Part shown: positions 12,209-20,685 of the stretch, in pieces
Numbering within the stretch: the first letter of the stretch is position 1
How the letters are laid out: each line of letters begins with the position of its first letter
DNA from: Candidatus Atopostipes pullistercoris
GTDB lineage: Bacteria; Bacillota; Bacilli; Lactobacillales; Carnobacteriaceae_A
Direction: 5' to 3'
Assembly: GCA_019116785.1 (NCBI GenBank)
Contig: DXAZ01000013.1
Span: 1 to 36,317 of the forward strand
DNA: 36,317 bases
The notes under the pieces: generated by a model
Told to the model about the DNA's origin: nothing
What the model saw: the letters and a program-made list of their open reading frames with translations, nothing else
The model's database searches: none
Program-made: the position numbers and the translations under genes

Positions 12209-12224
12209 CTTAAAGCGCTTTATA
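12209..12224 (-). promoter_or_regulatory. cre-like site upstream of pyruvate oxidase
   Basis: The palindrome AAAGCGCTTT (12212-12221) carries the AAGCGCTT core of strong CcpA sites and lies 65-75 bases before the start codon, near the expected promoter. Glucose control of pox and spxB is known in lactobacilli and streptococci. Confidence 0.6.
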
Positions 12225-12419
12225 GCAATTGATTTGTTTGTGAGGAGAGAATTTTCTTCACTTATTAAAAAATTTCACTAGATTCAGATATAAAAAATTT
12301 TGAGCCATTTGAATAGTTTGAATATACTTAGAATAAAGATTGATGTTTTAATTCCTTTGTTGATTATGGCAAATGAAAAGCTTATTATTGTTACAGTACA
12401 AAAAGTTGGGAGAACATTT

Positions 12420-14177
12420 ATGTTTAGCTTATTTAGAAATTTAACCAAAAGAGATAAATTCTTTATGTCCCTTATTTTAATATTTATTATCGGACAAGTT
12501 TGGCTTGAATTACAGCTACCTGTCTATATGCAATCTATTACACTTCTTATTCAAACACCTGGTAGCGAGTTAAAAGAAATCTTATCGGTTGGTAGTTTTA
12601 TGCTTTTAGCAGCCTTGGGTAGTTTATTTCTTTCTGTAATTGTTGCGATATTGGTTGCTGAAACCTCAGCAAATTTTTCAGCAACGCTTCGCGATTTGCT
12701 GTTTAATAAAGTCATTTCTTTATCCATGGAAGATATAAGTAGCTTTTCAAAAGCAAGTTTAATTACACGTTCTACAAATGATGTCACCCAGATTCAAGTG
12801 TTTTTAGTCATTGGGCTTCAAATGCTTGTTCGCGCTCCAATCATGGCCATTTGGGCACTGATTCGAATTTCAAACACACAATGGGCGTGGACATTTTCTA
12901 CTATTATCGCTGTTTTGATATTATTTGTTTTAATCGGTGTTTCAATGTACTTTGTTATCCCTAAATTCAAATTACGTCAAAAATTGACTGATCGATTAAA
13001 TTTAGTAACCAGAGAAAATTTAACGGGGATTGAAGTTATCCGTGCTTATAATGCAAAAGACTATCAAACAGATAAATTCGAAGATGTAAATGATCATTTT
13101 ACAGATACAAATATTTTTGTAAATAAAATTATGGCTATTCTTCAACCTTCAATTTCATTTATTATGAATGCTTTATCCTTAGCTATATTTTGGATTGGTG
13201 CAATTTTAATTCAAAATACAACCTCTGGTAATGAGGTTACATTATTTTCAGAGATGGTCGTATTTTCTAACTATGCCATGCAAGCAATCATTTCTTTACT
13301 GATATTAATTGTAGTTTTTGCAGTATTTCCACAAGCAAAAGTTTCAGGAGATCGTATTATGGAAGTATTAGATACCAAGTCTTCAATTATTGAAGGAAAT
13401 GAAACTCAAGGAAAACCCAATCAAATTGGAGAAATTGAATTCCGTAATGTCGATTTCTATTACCCAGGTGCAGAAGAAAAAGCGTTAGAAGATATTTCTT
13501 TTAAAACACGACCCGGAGATACGGTAGCAATTATTGGAGCAACAGGTAGTGCAAAGAGTACATTAGTCAACTTAATTCCTCGCTTTTATGATGTATCTTC
13601 AGGAGAAGTTTTAGTGAATGGTCGAAATGTAAAAGAATATACAAAACAGGCATTGAATAATCAGATTGGTTTTGTTACTCAATCGGCGATTTTGTTTTCT
13701 GGAGATATTGAAGAAAATATTGCTTATGGAGATAATAACCAGGGAAAACCGACCAAAGAAGAAATTAAGCGGGCAGCAGAAATTGCACAAGCAAACGAAT
13801 TTATTGAAAAATTAGAAAATGGTTATCATTCACATGTAGCCCAAGGAGGGTCTAATTTTTCAGGAGGACAAAAACAACGAATCTCTATTGCACGAGCGAT
13901 TGCTCGGAAGCCGGATATTTTAATTTTCGATGATTCTTTTTCCGCTTTAGACTTTAAAACAGACCGTAAATTAAGAATGGCTCTACAAGAAGAGATGGCA
14001 AGCACTACAAAGATTATTGTTGCTCAAAGAGTTGGAACCATTAAAGAAGTAGATCAAATTATTGTTTTGGAGAATGGTCGTATTGCTGGAAAAGGAACCC
14101 ATCAAGAGTTATTAGAAAACAACAAAATTTATCAAGAAATTGCCCATTCTCAATTGTCAGAGGAGGAATTAGCATGA
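12420..14177 (+). CDS. Heterodimeric ABC exporter, degenerate-site subunit
   Basis: A 585-residue ABC half-transporter: an exporter-type membrane domain (six segments, about 1-320), then an ATPase domain. The subunit belongs to the LmrC/BmrC/EfrA kind of heterodimer. Its Walker B ends in Asp (LIFDDSFSALD) rather than the catalytic Glu, and the switch His is Gln (VAQRVGTI). Unusually, Walker A reads GATGSAKST, with Ala378 in place of the invariant Gly before the lysine. The signature SNFSGGQKQRI is intact. The preferred start is the ATG at 12420 after GGGAGAA; earlier in-frame starts at 12300 and 12366 have no ribosome site. It overlaps the next gene by four bases. The substrate is unknown; drugs are typical for this group. 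Confidence 0.85.
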   Translation: MFSLFRNLTKRDKFFMSLILIFIIGQVWLELQLPVYMQSITLLIQTPGSELKEILSVGSFMLLAALGSLFLSVIVAILVAETSANFSATLRDLLFNKVISLSMEDISSFSKASLITRSTNDVTQIQVFLVIGLQMLVRAPIMAIWALIRISNTQWAWTFSTIIAVLILFVLIGVSMYFVIPKFKLRQKLTDRLNLVTRENLTGIEVIRAYNAKDYQTDKFEDVNDHFTDTNIFVNKIMAILQPSISFIMNALSLAIFWIGAILIQNTTSGNEVTLFSEMVVFSNYAMQAIISLLILIVVFAVFPQAKVSGDRIMEVLDTKSSIIEGNETQGKPNQIGEIEFRNVDFYYPGAEEKALEDISFKTRPGDTVAIIGATGSAKSTLVNLIPRFYDVSSGEVLVNGRNVKEYTKQALNNQIGFVTQSAILFSGDIEENIAYGDNNQGKPTKEEIKRAAEIAQANEFIEKLENGYHSHVAQGGSNFSGGQKQRISIARAIARKPDILIFDDSFSALDFKTDRKLRMALQEEMASTTKIIVAQRVGTIKEVDQIIVLENGRIAGKGTHQELLENNKIYQEIAHSQLSEEELA

Positions 14178-15955
14178 GACCGAAACCAAAAGATACCCAA
14201 AAATCCGCAAACTTCTTTGATAGTTGGAAAAGAATGATTCAATATAGCCAAAAATACTGGAAAGGATTCCTTCTAGCCATTATTTTTGCAGCAGGGGGGA
14301 ATATCTTAAACGTCATAGGCCCTGATCGATTAGCAGCTATGACCGATGTAATTAGTGCCGGTTTAAAAACCACTATTGATATGGCTGCTATAAGAAAAAT
14401 AGGCTTTTCAGTATTATTTTTATATGGGTTTGGAGGACTATTAACTTTAATTCAAGGTTGGATTATGGTGAACATTACTCAAAACATTACAAGAAGTTTA
14501 CGTACGGATATCTCCGATAAAATCAATCGTTTACCAATGGCTTATTTTAGTCATACAACAGTTGGTGATACTCTATCTCGAGTGACAAATGATGTAGATA
14601 CTATTGGTAGAGCCTTGAATATGAGTGTGCAAAATCTTATTTCTTCAGGAACTATGATGATAGGAACTTTGGTTATGATGTTTATCACAAATATTTGGTT
14701 GACTTTAACTGCTATAGGAGCAACTCTAATTGGTCTTTTAGCTATTGGTATTATTACGAGATTCTCTCAAAAATACTTTGTAGAACAACAAAATGATTTA
14801 GGTGCTATCAACGGTCAAATTGAAGAAACATTTGCTGGGCATACAATTGTTAAAGTTTATAATGGAGAAGAGATGGTTCGTAAAGAGTTTACAGAAATGA
14901 ACAAACAACTTCGAGAAAGTGGCTTTAAATCTCAAGCTTTATCTAGTTTAATGTCGCCAATTATGACGTTCATCGGTAACTTTGGTTATGTAGCAGTCGC
15001 TGTTATGGGGGCTTTACTTACAATGAATGGTAACATTTCGTTTGGAGTGGTTGTTGCGTTTATTATTTATGTCCGCTTATTTACACAACCTTTATCTCAA
15101 ATCGCTCAAGGAATACAATCTTTACAGTCTGCAGCAGCTGCAGGAGAACGTGTCTTTAGTATGCTAGATGAAGAAGAGATGGAAGATGAAAGTGCTAAAA
15201 CGAAAGAAATTAGGGATGCAAAAGGATACGTAGAATTTTCTAATGTTCAATTTAGTTATGGTGAAGATGAACCACCAGTCATTAAAGATTTTTCTGCTGT
15301 AGCAAAACCTGGCCAAAAAATAGCAATTGTTGGGCATACTGGAGCTGGGAAAACAACAATCGTTAACTTATTGATGCGCTTTTATGAAATAAATAAAGGA
15401 GATATCTTTATTGATGGAATCTCTACCCAAGAAATTACAAGAGAAAATTTACATGATCAGTTTTGTATGGTTCTGCAAGATACTTGGGTTTTTGAAGGAA
15501 CCGTCCGTGAAAATTTAATATACAATACACAAAATGTCCCAGATGAAAAAATGATAGAAGCTAGCAAAGCAGTAGGTTTTGACTTCTTTGTCCGAACACT
15601 TGCTAAAGGATATGATACAGTTTTAGATGAAAAGATCAGTTTATCTCAAGGACAAAAACAACAATTAACCATTGCACGCGCAATCATTGCAGATAAACCG
15701 ATGTTAATTTTAGATGAAGCTACAAGTTCTGTGGATACAAGAACAGAGCTAAAAATTCAAAAAGCAATGGATGCCTTAATGGAAGGACGAACTTCTTTCG
15801 TTATTGCTCACCGATTATCTACTATAAAAAATGCAGACACGATTTTAGTTATGGATAATGGGGATATTATTGAAAAAGGAAGCCATGAAGAATTAATGAC
15901 CAAAAATGGGTTCTACACTGATTTATACAATAGTCAATTCGAGCATGCCTCATAA
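14174..15955 (+). CDS. Heterodimeric ABC exporter, catalytic subunit
   Basis: The 593-residue partner of the preceding half-transporter, joined to it by an ATGA overlap, so the two are made together and should form one membrane export complex. After a roughly 60-residue N-terminal stretch and six membrane segments, the ATPase domain has a normal Walker A (GHTGAGKTT), catalytic Glu (LILDEATSSVD) and switch His (IAHRLSTI). The signature is changed to SLSQGQKQQL. In such heterodimers the consensus ATP site is built from this subunit's Walker motifs and the partner's signature, which fits the SGGQ seen there. A terminator follows the gene, so the operon is probably just these two. Confidence 0.87.
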   Translation: MRPKPKDTQKSANFFDSWKRMIQYSQKYWKGFLLAIIFAAGGNILNVIGPDRLAAMTDVISAGLKTTIDMAAIRKIGFSVLFLYGFGGLLTLIQGWIMVNITQNITRSLRTDISDKINRLPMAYFSHTTVGDTLSRVTNDVDTIGRALNMSVQNLISSGTMMIGTLVMMFITNIWLTLTAIGATLIGLLAIGIITRFSQKYFVEQQNDLGAINGQIEETFAGHTIVKVYNGEEMVRKEFTEMNKQLRESGFKSQALSSLMSPIMTFIGNFGYVAVAVMGALLTMNGNISFGVVVAFIIYVRLFTQPLSQIAQGIQSLQSAAAAGERVFSMLDEEEMEDESAKTKEIRDAKGYVEFSNVQFSYGEDEPPVIKDFSAVAKPGQKIAIVGHTGAGKTTIVNLLMRFYEINKGDIFIDGISTQEITRENLHDQFCMVLQDTWVFEGTVRENLIYNTQNVPDEKMIEASKAVGFDFFVRTLAKGYDTVLDEKISLSQGQKQQLTIARAIIADKPMLILDEATSSVDTRTELKIQKAMDALMEGRTSFVIAHRLSTIKNADTILVMDNGDIIEKGSHEELMTKNGFYTDLYNSQFEHAS

Positions 15956-15961
15956 TGAATT

Positions 15962-15991
15962 AAAAGTCAGAGAAGAAATTCTCTGATTTTT
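15962..15991 (+). terminator. Intrinsic terminator
   Basis: TCAGAGAA (15967-15974) and TTCTCTGA (15979-15986) with a 4-base loop and a T-run close the ABC exporter operon. Confidence 0.85.
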
Positions 15992-16053
15992 ACATTTAAT
16001 ATAATAATAGAGTAAAATGTATCGGGATATCTGAAGAAATTAGGAGCAGATAA

Positions 16054-16521
16054 ATGGAAGAAATAAAAATAGAAGAAGTTATAGATAAACCACTGAAAGA
16101 AGCTATCTCTAAAGAAATACTTTCTGATTTGCCTGAATGGTTTGGACTTCCACAAAGCACCAAAGAATACATTCATCAAGCGGCTAAACATCCATTTTGG
16201 GTGGCTAAAAATAAAAAACAAATTTTAGGGTTTATCAGTATGAGAGAAACTAGCATTGATTGTGCAGAAATATATTGTATGGGCGTAAAAAAAGAATTTC
16301 ACCGAAAAGGAATTGGAAGCTTATTAGTAGAAGCACTTGAGGCATCTGCTATTCAAAAATATAGTTATTTACAAGTTAAAACAGTAGCTCAAGGTCATTA
16401 TAAAGAATACGATAGAACCATTGCTTTTTACAAAAATATGGGATTTAAAAAAATGGAAGTCTTTCCATTCTTATGGGATGAGTGGAACCCTTGTTTAGTG
16501 ATGGTTAAAAAAATAAGGTAG
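16054..16521 (+). CDS. GNAT-family N-acetyltransferase
   Basis: A 155-residue acetyl-CoA-dependent acetyltransferase. The CoA-binding motif A is clear at about residues 77-100 (CMGVKKEFHRKGIGSLLVEAL, in which R-K-G-I-G is the pyrophosphate loop). The C-terminal FYKNMGFKKMEVF is the usual motif B end. An earlier loop with acidic and aromatic residues (DLPEWFGLPQSTKEYI) resembles acetyltransferases annotated for small molecules, but the substrate cannot be told. The start follows AGGAG. It is probably monocistronic, lying between the ABC terminator and a separate promoter for the next gene. Confidence 0.85.
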   Translation: MEEIKIEEVIDKPLKEAISKEILSDLPEWFGLPQSTKEYIHQAAKHPFWVAKNKKQILGFISMRETSIDCAEIYCMGVKKEFHRKGIGSLLVEALEASAIQKYSYLQVKTVAQGHYKEYDRTIAFYKNMGFKKMEVFPFLWDEWNPCLVMVKKIR

Positions 16522-16558
16522 AAAGAAAACTCTTTTTAATAGTATCTAATTTTTAATT

Positions 16559-16586
16559 TTGCTTCTCTATAATATTCTGGTATTCT
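16559..16586 (+). promoter_or_regulatory. Promoter before the first AI-2E-superfamily gene
   Basis: TTGCTT (16559-16564), a 16-base spacer and an extended -10 (TGG then TATTCT, 16581-16586). Confidence 0.45.
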
Positions 16587-16649
16587 AAGGATTAGTATCT
16601 TGAATGATATAGGAAGCATTTTTAATACATACATTAAGGGGTGGAACTT

Positions 16650-17807
16650 GTGCAGACGTCAAGTTCAAATAAAAAATTATTTAAACGTTTATTGGTCCGA
16701 CTTATTTTGGCAATTCTTTTTATTCTTACTATTTTTTACTTAATACCTAAAGTCATTCATCTTTTATTTCCAATCATATTGGCTTATTTAGTTGCAGCAA
16801 TGGTGAACCCGTTAGTTAATAAAATCAATCATAGGTTGAGTAAAACAAAATTTAATTATTCTTTTTCGAGGAATATTATTACCTTACTATTAACGCTCAT
16901 CATCCTTGTGATCATTTCCGTGGTTATCTATTTTATTACCGCAAAAATTGTCCAAGAAGTTATTGGTTTGGCTTTAAACATTCAAGATAATTGGTCAAAT
17001 ATTGTTTCTGCCTTTGAAGAATTGGAAACTTGGATTGCCAAACAGGTTGTTATTTTACCTGGTCCTGCAGTAGAATTACTGGAGAATATGACAGAAAATG
17101 TTTTAAATTTCATCCAAAATTTTAGTAGTAATTTACTTACACACACGGTTTCATCTACAGGGTGGATTATTTCTAGAACAGGAACGTTCTCTTTAAATTT
17201 TATTACTTTTTTCTTAGCCTTATATTTTTTAATGTCTGATTTTAACAGGATTAGAGCGTTTTTTATCGAACGGATAGATCGGCAATTATTAAATTCTTTA
17301 AGTCTTTTGAAAAATTCCGCCTTAAAAGGGGTAGTTGGTTATATTAAAACGCAGCTTATTCTAGCAGGAATTGCTTTTGTTTTTATGTTTATCGCGTTTA
17401 CGCTTTATCGACAACCTTATAGTTTTATTATTGCTTTAGCTTTAGCTATTGTGGATATTATTCCATTGCTTGGTACCATTGCTATTTTGGTTCCATGGGG
17501 AGCTATTGAATTAATTGGTGGAGATTCAACAACAGGAATTTTCCTTATTTTACTAGGGGTTTCCTTCTTTGTGTTTAGAAGATTAGTAGAACCTAAAGTA
17601 ATGGGGAAACAAACAGGGTTACCTCCTTTACTGGCTCTAATTGGGATTTATGCGGGGATTCAATTCTCTGGACTTTGGGGAGCGTTACTAGGTCCTTTAG
17701 TGATGATTTTAGTGATTAGTGTATTTAATTCAGGAATTTTAGATCATACGATTGCTGATTTGAAAGAGGTATATCATAAAACAGCCTGGCTTTTAGCCAG
17801 AAATTAA
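16650..17807 (+). CDS. AI-2E-superfamily membrane protein 1
   Basis: A 385-residue integral membrane protein of the AI-2 exporter (AI-2E, PF01594) superfamily. Two N-terminal hydrophobic stretches come first, then a partly soluble segment (about 100-155) and a C-terminal bundle of helices with the conserved IPLLGTIAILVPWGAIEL and family motif PKVMGKQTGLPPLLALIG. Function is not settled: members include a proposed AI-2 exporter, sporulation protein YtvI and Na+/H+ antiporters, so no quorum-sensing role should be assumed. The start is probably the GTG at 16650, five bases after AAGGGGTGG. The GTG at 16641 lies within that ribosome site. A second, diverged copy of the family follows. Confidence 0.82.
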   Translation: MQTSSSNKKLFKRLLVRLILAILFILTIFYLIPKVIHLLFPIILAYLVAAMVNPLVNKINHRLSKTKFNYSFSRNIITLLLTLIILVIISVVIYFITAKIVQEVIGLALNIQDNWSNIVSAFEELETWIAKQVVILPGPAVELLENMTENVLNFIQNFSSNLLTHTVSSTGWIISRTGTFSLNFITFFLALYFLMSDFNRIRAFFIERIDRQLLNSLSLLKNSALKGVVGYIKTQLILAGIAFVFMFIAFTLYRQPYSFIIALALAIVDIIPLLGTIAILVPWGAIELIGGDSTTGIFLILLGVSFFVFRRLVEPKVMGKQTGLPPLLALIGIYAGIQFSGLWGALLGPLVMILVISVFNSGILDHTIADLKEVYHKTAWLLARN

Positions 17808-17817
17808 ATAAACATAC

Positions 17818-17849
17818 AAAAAGACTGGAAATATTCTAGTCTTTTTTTG
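17818..17849 (+). terminator. Intrinsic terminator
   Basis: A 13-bp stem with one G-U (17818-17830 with 17834-17846, ATA loop) continues into a T-run. A smaller hairpin, CTGGCT/AGCCAG (17786-17800), overlaps the end of the coding region. Confidence 0.88.
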
Positions 17850-18062
17850 TGTTGAAATTAATCATTAAAGACTTTTCAAAAGTAGAAATTCAACATATTT
17901 TTCAAGAAAAACTCTCACTCCTGCTAGAATTAGAGTAACTTTTTCACTATGTTTAATAGGTAAATCATTTTTTAATGTTTAAAATTGAATAATTAACGAT
18001 AATGGAATAAGAAATATTATAATTTTTAGTGTTCTAATTCTGCGGTATTTTTGATTAATATT

Positions 18063-18071
18063 TGATATAAT
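18063..18071 (+). promoter_or_regulatory. Extended -10 promoter before the second AI-2E-superfamily gene
   Basis: TGA followed by TATAAT (18066-18071), 43 bases before the start codon, with no good -35. Nothing else was recognised between 17850 and 18062. Confidence 0.5.
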
Positions 18072-18113
18072 TATTCTATGTTAAAAGTATAAGTAATAAG
18101 AAAGGAATGAAGG

Positions 18114-19265
18114 ATGGAAATTGGAAAGAATTGGAGACGACTATTAAGCTTATTGGTAATTGTAGTATTAATATATTGGGCAGTAAATAATATGTTAATG
18201 ATACAAAGTTTTGTAAATGCATTAATATCAGCTTTTCAGCCTTTTATCTTTGGGGCTTCATTTGCTTTTATACTCAATTTACTTGTTAAAAGAATTGAAA
18301 ATTGGTTAATGAAATGGCAAAAAGAGTATAAAAGTTGGTTTCGTATATTAGCTATTATATCCTCATTTATGTTTGTTATTCTTATTTTGTTTTTCTTAGT
18401 TTTCTTAGTTATTCCTGATTTAGAGCGTACTGTTACTTCTTTTATTGAAGTCGTACCGAATCAAGTTTCGGTTATTATTCAGTGGGTGAATCATTTTTTC
18501 GATAATAATACTGAAATTATTCAGTTTGTTCAGAATTTAGATATTGATTTAAATTCTATTCAGCAAGAGTTAATTAATTATGCTCAAACTTTTGCTACCA
18601 ATACTTTAGGGAATATTGTAAGCTTTATAACAGGAGCTGTAAATAGTGTAGTTACAATATTTATAGCTATTGTATTTGCATTTTTTCTACTGACCAACAA
18701 AGAAAAAATTATTCGACAATTAAAAAAAGTTATTTATAGTATTTGGTCATTAAAATGGGCAAATTATTTGATTAATGTTGGACAAAAAGCCAATGAAATT
18801 TTCTCGAATTTTGTTGGTGGAGCGATTATAGAAGCTTTCATTCTGGGGATCTTAGTTTATATAGGAATGCTAATCTTTAGCTTCCCTTTTAAATTATCAA
18901 TCTCGGTTGTTACAGGTGCACTAGCATTAATTCCAATCTATGGAGCAATAATAGGTGGCGTTATAGGTTTTATTTTAATATCCGTTGTTAATTTTAAACA
19001 AGCCGTTTTATTTATTGTTTTTATTGTTATTATCCAACAAATTGAAGGAAATATTATCTATCCCAGAGTGGTTGGAAATAAAGTTGGATTACCTAGTATT
19101 TGGGTAATGGTTAGTGTAACGGTTGGAGGCTCGTTTTTTGGACTTATCGGAATGCTAGTAAGTGTGCCTTTAGTTTCTGTTATTTACTCATTAATATCAG
19201 CAACAGTAAATTATCGCTTGGAAACTGCAGGGCTTAATATAGATACTGATTCAAAAAATCTTTAG
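18114..19265 (+). CDS. AI-2E-superfamily membrane protein 2
   Basis: A 383-residue paralogue of the preceding membrane protein: hydrophobic N-terminal helices, a soluble amphipathic region with many Gln/Asn (about 105-165), then a C-terminal helical bundle. That bundle carries IPIYGAIIGGVIGFIL and the family signature YPRVVGNKVGLPSIWVMVSV. The ATG follows AAAGGAATGAAGG. It has its own promoter and terminator, so the two paralogues are controlled separately despite adjacency. They may form distinct transporters. The substrate is unknown. Confidence 0.82.
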   Translation: MEIGKNWRRLLSLLVIVVLIYWAVNNMLMIQSFVNALISAFQPFIFGASFAFILNLLVKRIENWLMKWQKEYKSWFRILAIISSFMFVILILFFLVFLVIPDLERTVTSFIEVVPNQVSVIIQWVNHFFDNNTEIIQFVQNLDIDLNSIQQELINYAQTFATNTLGNIVSFITGAVNSVVTIFIAIVFAFFLLTNKEKIIRQLKKVIYSIWSLKWANYLINVGQKANEIFSNFVGGAIIEAFILGILVYIGMLIFSFPFKLSISVVTGALALIPIYGAIIGGVIGFILISVVNFKQAVLFIVFIVIIQQIEGNIIYPRVVGNKVGLPSIWVMVSVTVGGSFFGLIGMLVSVPLVSVIYSLISATVNYRLETAGLNIDTDSKNL

Positions 19266-19284
19266 CAAGCTATAAAAGATAAAG

Positions 19285-19311
19285 TGCATATTCATCAAAA
19301 ATGAATATGCA
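19285..19311 (+). terminator. Hairpin terminator
   Basis: A perfect 11-bp stem, TGCATATTCAT (19285-19295) with ATGAATATGCA (19301-19311), is followed by a T/C-rich run. AAGCTAT upstream and ATAGCTT downstream can pair outside it. Confidence 0.7.
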
Positions 19312-19384
19312 TAGCTTTCTTTCTTATTGATTTTTATAATCTTGTTAATTATTTTGTTTATTAGAAGTATATTAAGGAGTTGTC

Positions 19385-19987
19385 ATGTTGAATAGAAAAA
19401 AGAAAATTCAGATTAAAGATTTAGTAGCAATAGGTGTTTATACGGCATTATATTTTATTATGGTTGCTATTTCTGCTTTACTTGTTGTTTTTATTATTCC
19501 AGGATATTCTTATGTCTTTATTCCAGTGGTTTCTGCTTTGTTATCAGGCACTATTTTTATGTTGCTGGTGGCTAAGGTCCCAAGATTTGGAGCAATCACG
19601 ATTATGGGTTCCGTTATGGGGATCTTCTTTTTTATTATGGGTCGTTTTCCAGGAGCATTATTTATATGTATTGTAATTGCCCTTGTCGCGGATGGCGTGG
19701 CGTACTTGTTTCAGTATAAAAATAAATTAGGTATTCTATTAAGTTATTTAGTTTTCTCATTTAGTACAATAGGTCCTGTAGTCCCAATGTTTATCTTTCC
19801 AAATGTATATGTCAAACAGTTGGAGGAAATCGGTCATGATGCATCCTATATTGAAGGAGCTTTTAGTAATATTTCACAAACCACTTTTATTTTATTAATA
19901 GGGGGAATTATTGTAGCGGCAATTATTGGTGGAGTATTTGGACAAAAAATGATGAATAAACACTTCGAAAAAGCAGGTATTGTATAA
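19385..19987 (+). CDS. ECF transporter S component, Trep_Strep/MptD-like
   Basis: A 200-residue protein of about five or six membrane segments with the Trep_Strep (MptD-type) look of an ECF-transporter substrate-binding subunit. It has a basic N-terminus, then IKDLVAIGVYTALYFIMVAIS, followed by small-residue-rich helices. In this class the S component binds the substrate, often a vitamin or metal, and sits in the membrane with EcfT and two ATPases. Here all partners follow at once (stop/start TAATG, then ATGA overlap), so it is a dedicated group I system. No riboswitch was recognised in the short leader, so the substrate stays unknown. The start follows AAGGAG. Confidence 0.8.
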   Translation: MLNRKKKIQIKDLVAIGVYTALYFIMVAISALLVVFIIPGYSYVFIPVVSALLSGTIFMLLVAKVPRFGAITIMGSVMGIFFFIMGRFPGALFICIVIALVADGVAYLFQYKNKLGILLSYLVFSFSTIGPVVPMFIFPNVYVKQLEEIGHDASYIEGAFSNISQTTFILLIGGIIVAAIIGGVFGQKMMNKHFEKAGIV

Positions 19988-20685
19988 TGAAGAAAGTGTT
20001 AGACCCACGTGTAAAATTATTACTATTAATTTTGGCAGCTGTTTATATTAGTATACAAATGAGTTTTCAAATAGAATTACTCTTAATTTTTATTTATGTT
20101 GGACCGCTTTTTATGGCTGGACTTTATTCGTTAACTTTCATTTTTTTATCTTTTTACTTATTCCAATTGCTTATTACACAATTTGTTGTCCCTCACATTA
20201 ATGCTGCTTTTGTTATTTATATTATTTCGTTTTTAGTTTTTGGTTTGCGGTCATTATTACCAAGTATAATTGCTGGCACGTATTCAATAAAAACGACTAC
20301 TGTTAGTGAATGGATTGCAACTTTCAAAAAAATACATCTTCCTAATTGGCTACTTATTCCTTTAGCTGTAATCGCTAGGTTTTTTCCCACTATTCGAAAA
20401 GATTATCAGCGTATTCGTCAAGCTATGGCTTTTAGAGGGATAGGAACTGGTTTTTGGGCTTTAATAAAACATCCTATTCAAACATTAGAGTTTATATTAA
20501 TTCCTTTACTAATGAATGCCACTAAAGTTGCTGAGGATTTAACAATTTCATCTTTGACCAAAGGACTTGGTTTACCAGGGAAACATACATCTATCGTAGA
20601 GTTAAAATTGACTGCTTATGACTGGATCTATATTGTTTTTGCTTTTGTACCGCTCGCATTACATTTAGGAGGAGTTTTTTCATGA
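19987..20685 (+). CDS. ecfT: ECF transporter T component (EcfT/CbiQ family)
   Basis: A 232-residue membrane coupling subunit of an ECF importer. It begins with the typical LDPRVKLLLLILAAV, has four or more hydrophobic segments, and then the cytoplasmic coupling helices. The first coupling motif is near-consensus (QAMAFRG). The second reads SSLTKGLG, with Lys where Arg is usual. These helices insert into grooves of the two ATPase domains. The start codon shares one base with the S gene's stop, and the end overlaps the ATPase gene by four bases, implying coupled translation in fixed ratio. Confidence 0.87.
   Translation: MKKVLDPRVKLLLLILAAVYISIQMSFQIELLLIFIYVGPLFMAGLYSLTFIFLSFYLFQLLITQFVVPHINAAFVIYIISFLVFGLRSLLPSIIAGTYSIKTTTVSEWIATFKKIHLPNWLLIPLAVIARFFPTIRKDYQRIRQAMAFRGIGTGFWALIKHPIQTLEFILIPLLMNATKVAEDLTISSLTKGLGLPGKHTSIVELKLTAYDWIYIVFAFVPLALHLGGVFS

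Noticed and set aside
16650-19265. Quorum-sensing autoinducer-2 export by the two AI-2E-type proteins
   Set aside because: The family name is historical and members have other roles; no luxS or lsr-type genes are present to support it.
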